This document shows positions 6,980-8,229 of a stretch of 8,229 nucleotides of DNA, in pieces. Source of the stretch: Bacteroidota bacterium (GTDB lineage: Bacteria > Bacteroidota > Bacteroidia > Chitinophagales > Chitinophagaceae); contig JAEYVW010000428.1 of the NCBI GenBank assembly GCA_023429365.1, forward strand, positions 1 to 8,229, in the 5' to 3' direction. The notes beneath the pieces are model-generated. The model had not been told where the DNA came from. It saw nothing but the letters and a program-made list of their open reading frames with translations, and did not search any database. The stretch's first letter is position 1; each line of letters opens with the position of its first letter. The position numbers and the translations under genes are program-made.

Positions 6980-7030
6980 GGCGTAATATTGCCCGCGGTA
7001 ACAACAGTATTCCAACAAAAACAAACTTTC

Positions 7031-7954
7031 ATGTCTCTGATCTCGGTAGGTACCATGGCCTTTGATGCTATTGAAACACCGTTTGGCAAAACAGAACGGA
7101 TCATAGGTGGCTCAGCCGTTTACGTAGCTTATGCTGCGTCTTATTTTGTAAAACCCATTCAACAGATATCGATTATAGGTTCGGATTTTCCTGCAGAAGA
7201 AATGGAGGAACTGCGAAAAAGAGGCGTACACCTGGACGGAGTGGAAGTGGTGCCCGGTAAAAAGTCTTTCTTTTGGAAGGGCCGGTATCATGAGGATATG
7301 AACAGCCGTGATACATTGATCACTGATCTGAATGTGCTGGCGGATTTTGATCCCCATATTCCCGACAGTTACCAGGATGCCGAGTTCCTGATGCTGGGCA
7401 ATCTAGCTCCCAGGATACAGTTGAATGTGATCCAGGAAATGAGAAAGCGTCCCCGGCTGATCGCCATGGATACTATGAATTTCTGGATGGAATCCGTCCT
7501 GTCGGAATTGAATATTGTGTTGAAGTATGTCGACATGCTGATCATTAATGATGCGGAGGCGCGACAATTAACCGGGCAGTTTTGGCTGGTAAAGGCTGCG
7601 AAATCCATCATGCAAATGGGGCCGAAATATCTTATAGTTAAGAAAGGTGAGCATGGTGCTTTGCTGTTTCACGATACTGAAGTGTTTTTTGCGCCGGCTT
7701 TGCCGCTGGAAGATGTATTTGATCCCACCGGGGCTGGTGATACATTTGCCGGTGGATTTATGGGACATCTTGCAAAGACAGGTGATATTTCGTTCGACAA
7801 TATGAAACGAGGTATTATTGTGGGCTCCGCTATGGCCAGTTTTTGTGTTGAAAAATTCGGCCCTACCCGCCTAAAAGAAATTACAAAAGATGATATCGAT
7901 GCCAGGATCCAGTTGTTCAAAAACCTGGTAAATTTTGAAATTGAACTGGTGTAG
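7031..7954 (+). CDS. PfkB-family sugar/nucleoside kinase
   Basis: This is a 307-residue cytoplasmic kinase of the ribokinase (PfkB) superfamily. The N-terminus 'MSLISVGTMAFDAIETPFG' is the usual first strand of the fold, with substrate-side 'GGSAVYVAYAASYF' at 26-39 and 'IIGSDFPAEEME' at 48-59. 'LIINDAEARQLTG' (170-182) and 'YLIVKKGEHGALLF' (200-213) follow, and the C-terminal signature 'DPTGAGDTFAGGFMG' (231-245) supplies the catalytic base D237 and the anion hole. The frame is open further upstream to an ATG at 6953, but those 26 extra residues are unlike the family and would run through the candidate operator, so 7031 is preferred. It phosphorylates a sugar or nucleoside with ATP; the substrate cannot be told from the sequence. 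It is transcribed away from tetR and converges on the right-edge gene, 28 nt away, with no obvious terminator between. Confidence 0.92.
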   Translation: MSLISVGTMAFDAIETPFGKTERIIGGSAVYVAYAASYFVKPIQQISIIGSDFPAEEMEELRKRGVHLDGVEVVPGKKSFFWKGRYHEDMNSRDTLITDLNVLADFDPHIPDSYQDAEFLMLGNLAPRIQLNVIQEMRKRPRLIAMDTMNFWMESVLSELNIVLKYVDMLIINDAEARQLTGQFWLVKAAKSIMQMGPKYLIVKKGEHGALLFHDTEVFFAPALPLEDVFDPTGAGDTFAGGFMGHLAKTGDISFDNMKRGIIVGSAMASFCVEKFGPTRLKEITKDDIDARIQLFKNLVNFEIELV

Positions 7955-7982
7955 ATATAGAATTGGCGGCAGCATTACTTGA

Positions 7983-8229
7983 CTACTTTAATTTCCGGGC
8001 AAGTACGATTGTATTTTTAAACCTTTTCTTTTTACCCGCAAGGTTAAATATCTCGGTGTAGAGGATATAGGAGCCAACCGGCAACTTCAGCCCTTTATCA
8101 TCCAACCCGTCCCAGTTCCAATAACCATTTATGCCTAGCAGGCCATTCCTGACAAGCTGTTTGACCGGTCTCCCCGTCGCGTCAAATATGGTAATATTGG
8201 CAAGGTAGTCGGGCTCGCTGATCTTATAT
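7983..8229 (-). CDS. C-terminus of a large, probably secreted protein (FlgD-Ig-like domain), 5' part outside window
   Basis: The - strand is open from the right edge to a TAG at 7985-7983 and encodes 81 residues. They read as a compact beta-sandwich tail: 'YLANITIFDATGRPVKQLV', then 'NGYWNWDGLDDKGLKLPVG' and 'YILYTEIFNLAGKKKRF', ending 'NTIVLARKLK'. The pattern of a strand with 'DATGRPV', then 'W.WDG.DDKG..LPVG.Y', is that of FlgD-like Ig domains at the end of large extracellular Bacteroidota proteins. I recall very similar tails on lamin-tail-domain proteins of Chitinophagaceae; this is memory, not a search. The final strand may serve type IX secretion or surface sorting. No start codon or N-terminal domain is visible, so the main function is unknown. 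Confidence 0.75.
   Translation of the reverse strand, partial: YKISEPDYLANITIFDATGRPVKQLVRNGLLGINGYWNWDGLDDKGLKLPVGSYILYTEIFNLAGKKKRFKNTIVLARKLK

Noticed and set aside
6984..6991. TAATATTG as a + strand -7 box for the sugar kinase
   Set aside because: It differs from TAnnTTTG at one position and no -33 element is found at a suitable distance; too weak to annotate.
1..8229. CRISPR arrays, tRNA/rRNA genes, transposases, toxin-antitoxin or defence genes
   Set aside because: I saw no regularly spaced repeats, no cloverleaf-forming segments and no open frames with such domains on either strand.

Overview
The window looks like chromosomal DNA of a Bacteroidota bacterium, most likely a Chitinophagaceae-type soil or plant-associated saprophyte. 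This rests on family-level recognition, with no database search. The signs are exported polysaccharide enzymes with signal peptides ending in FSQ, start codons without clear Shine-Dalgarno sequences, a TAnnTTTG-type -7 promoter box, a PaaE/TetR pair, and a C-terminal domain fragment of the kind found on large secreted Bacteroidota proteins.

Left half (1-4840, + strand): four tightly spaced genes for extracytoplasmic glycan breakdown. They are a GH172 (DUF2961) glycoside hydrolase cut by the left edge, a formylglycine-type S1 sulfatase, a CE1-like alpha/beta-hydrolase esterase, and a GH30 glycosidase that is probably a surface lipoprotein. Gaps are 44, 2 and 16 nt, so they are probably one transcript and part of a larger polysaccharide utilisation cluster continuing to the left. 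No SusC/SusD or regulator is visible. Together the enzymes could strip sulfate and ester groups and cut furanoside and beta-glycoside linkages of one decorated glycan; the substrate cannot be read from the sequence.

Middle (4841-5225): 385 nt without a credible gene between converging transcripts. It holds a GC-rich, hairpin-rich stretch that may be an interspersed repeat (about 4925-5050, including a 17-bp stem) and an AT-rich bidirectional terminator candidate (5143-5166).

Right half: on the - strand, a TetR-family regulator (ATG at 6920) is followed after 3 nt by a PaaE-type reductase, an FAD/NAD(P)H flavoprotein with a plant-type 2Fe-2S domain. No paaABCD oxygenase genes accompany it here. 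Divergent from tetR is a PfkB-family sugar kinase whose start is best placed at 7031. The spacer between them carries overlapping inverted repeats that could be the TetR operator. At the right edge, 7983-8229 (- strand) encodes the last 81 residues of a larger protein whose C-terminal FlgD-Ig-like domain resembles those on secreted lamin-tail-domain proteins.

I found no convincing undescribed system. The points most worth checking are the composition of the glycan cassette, the reductase lacking its oxygenase partners, the repeat-like element and the candidate operator.
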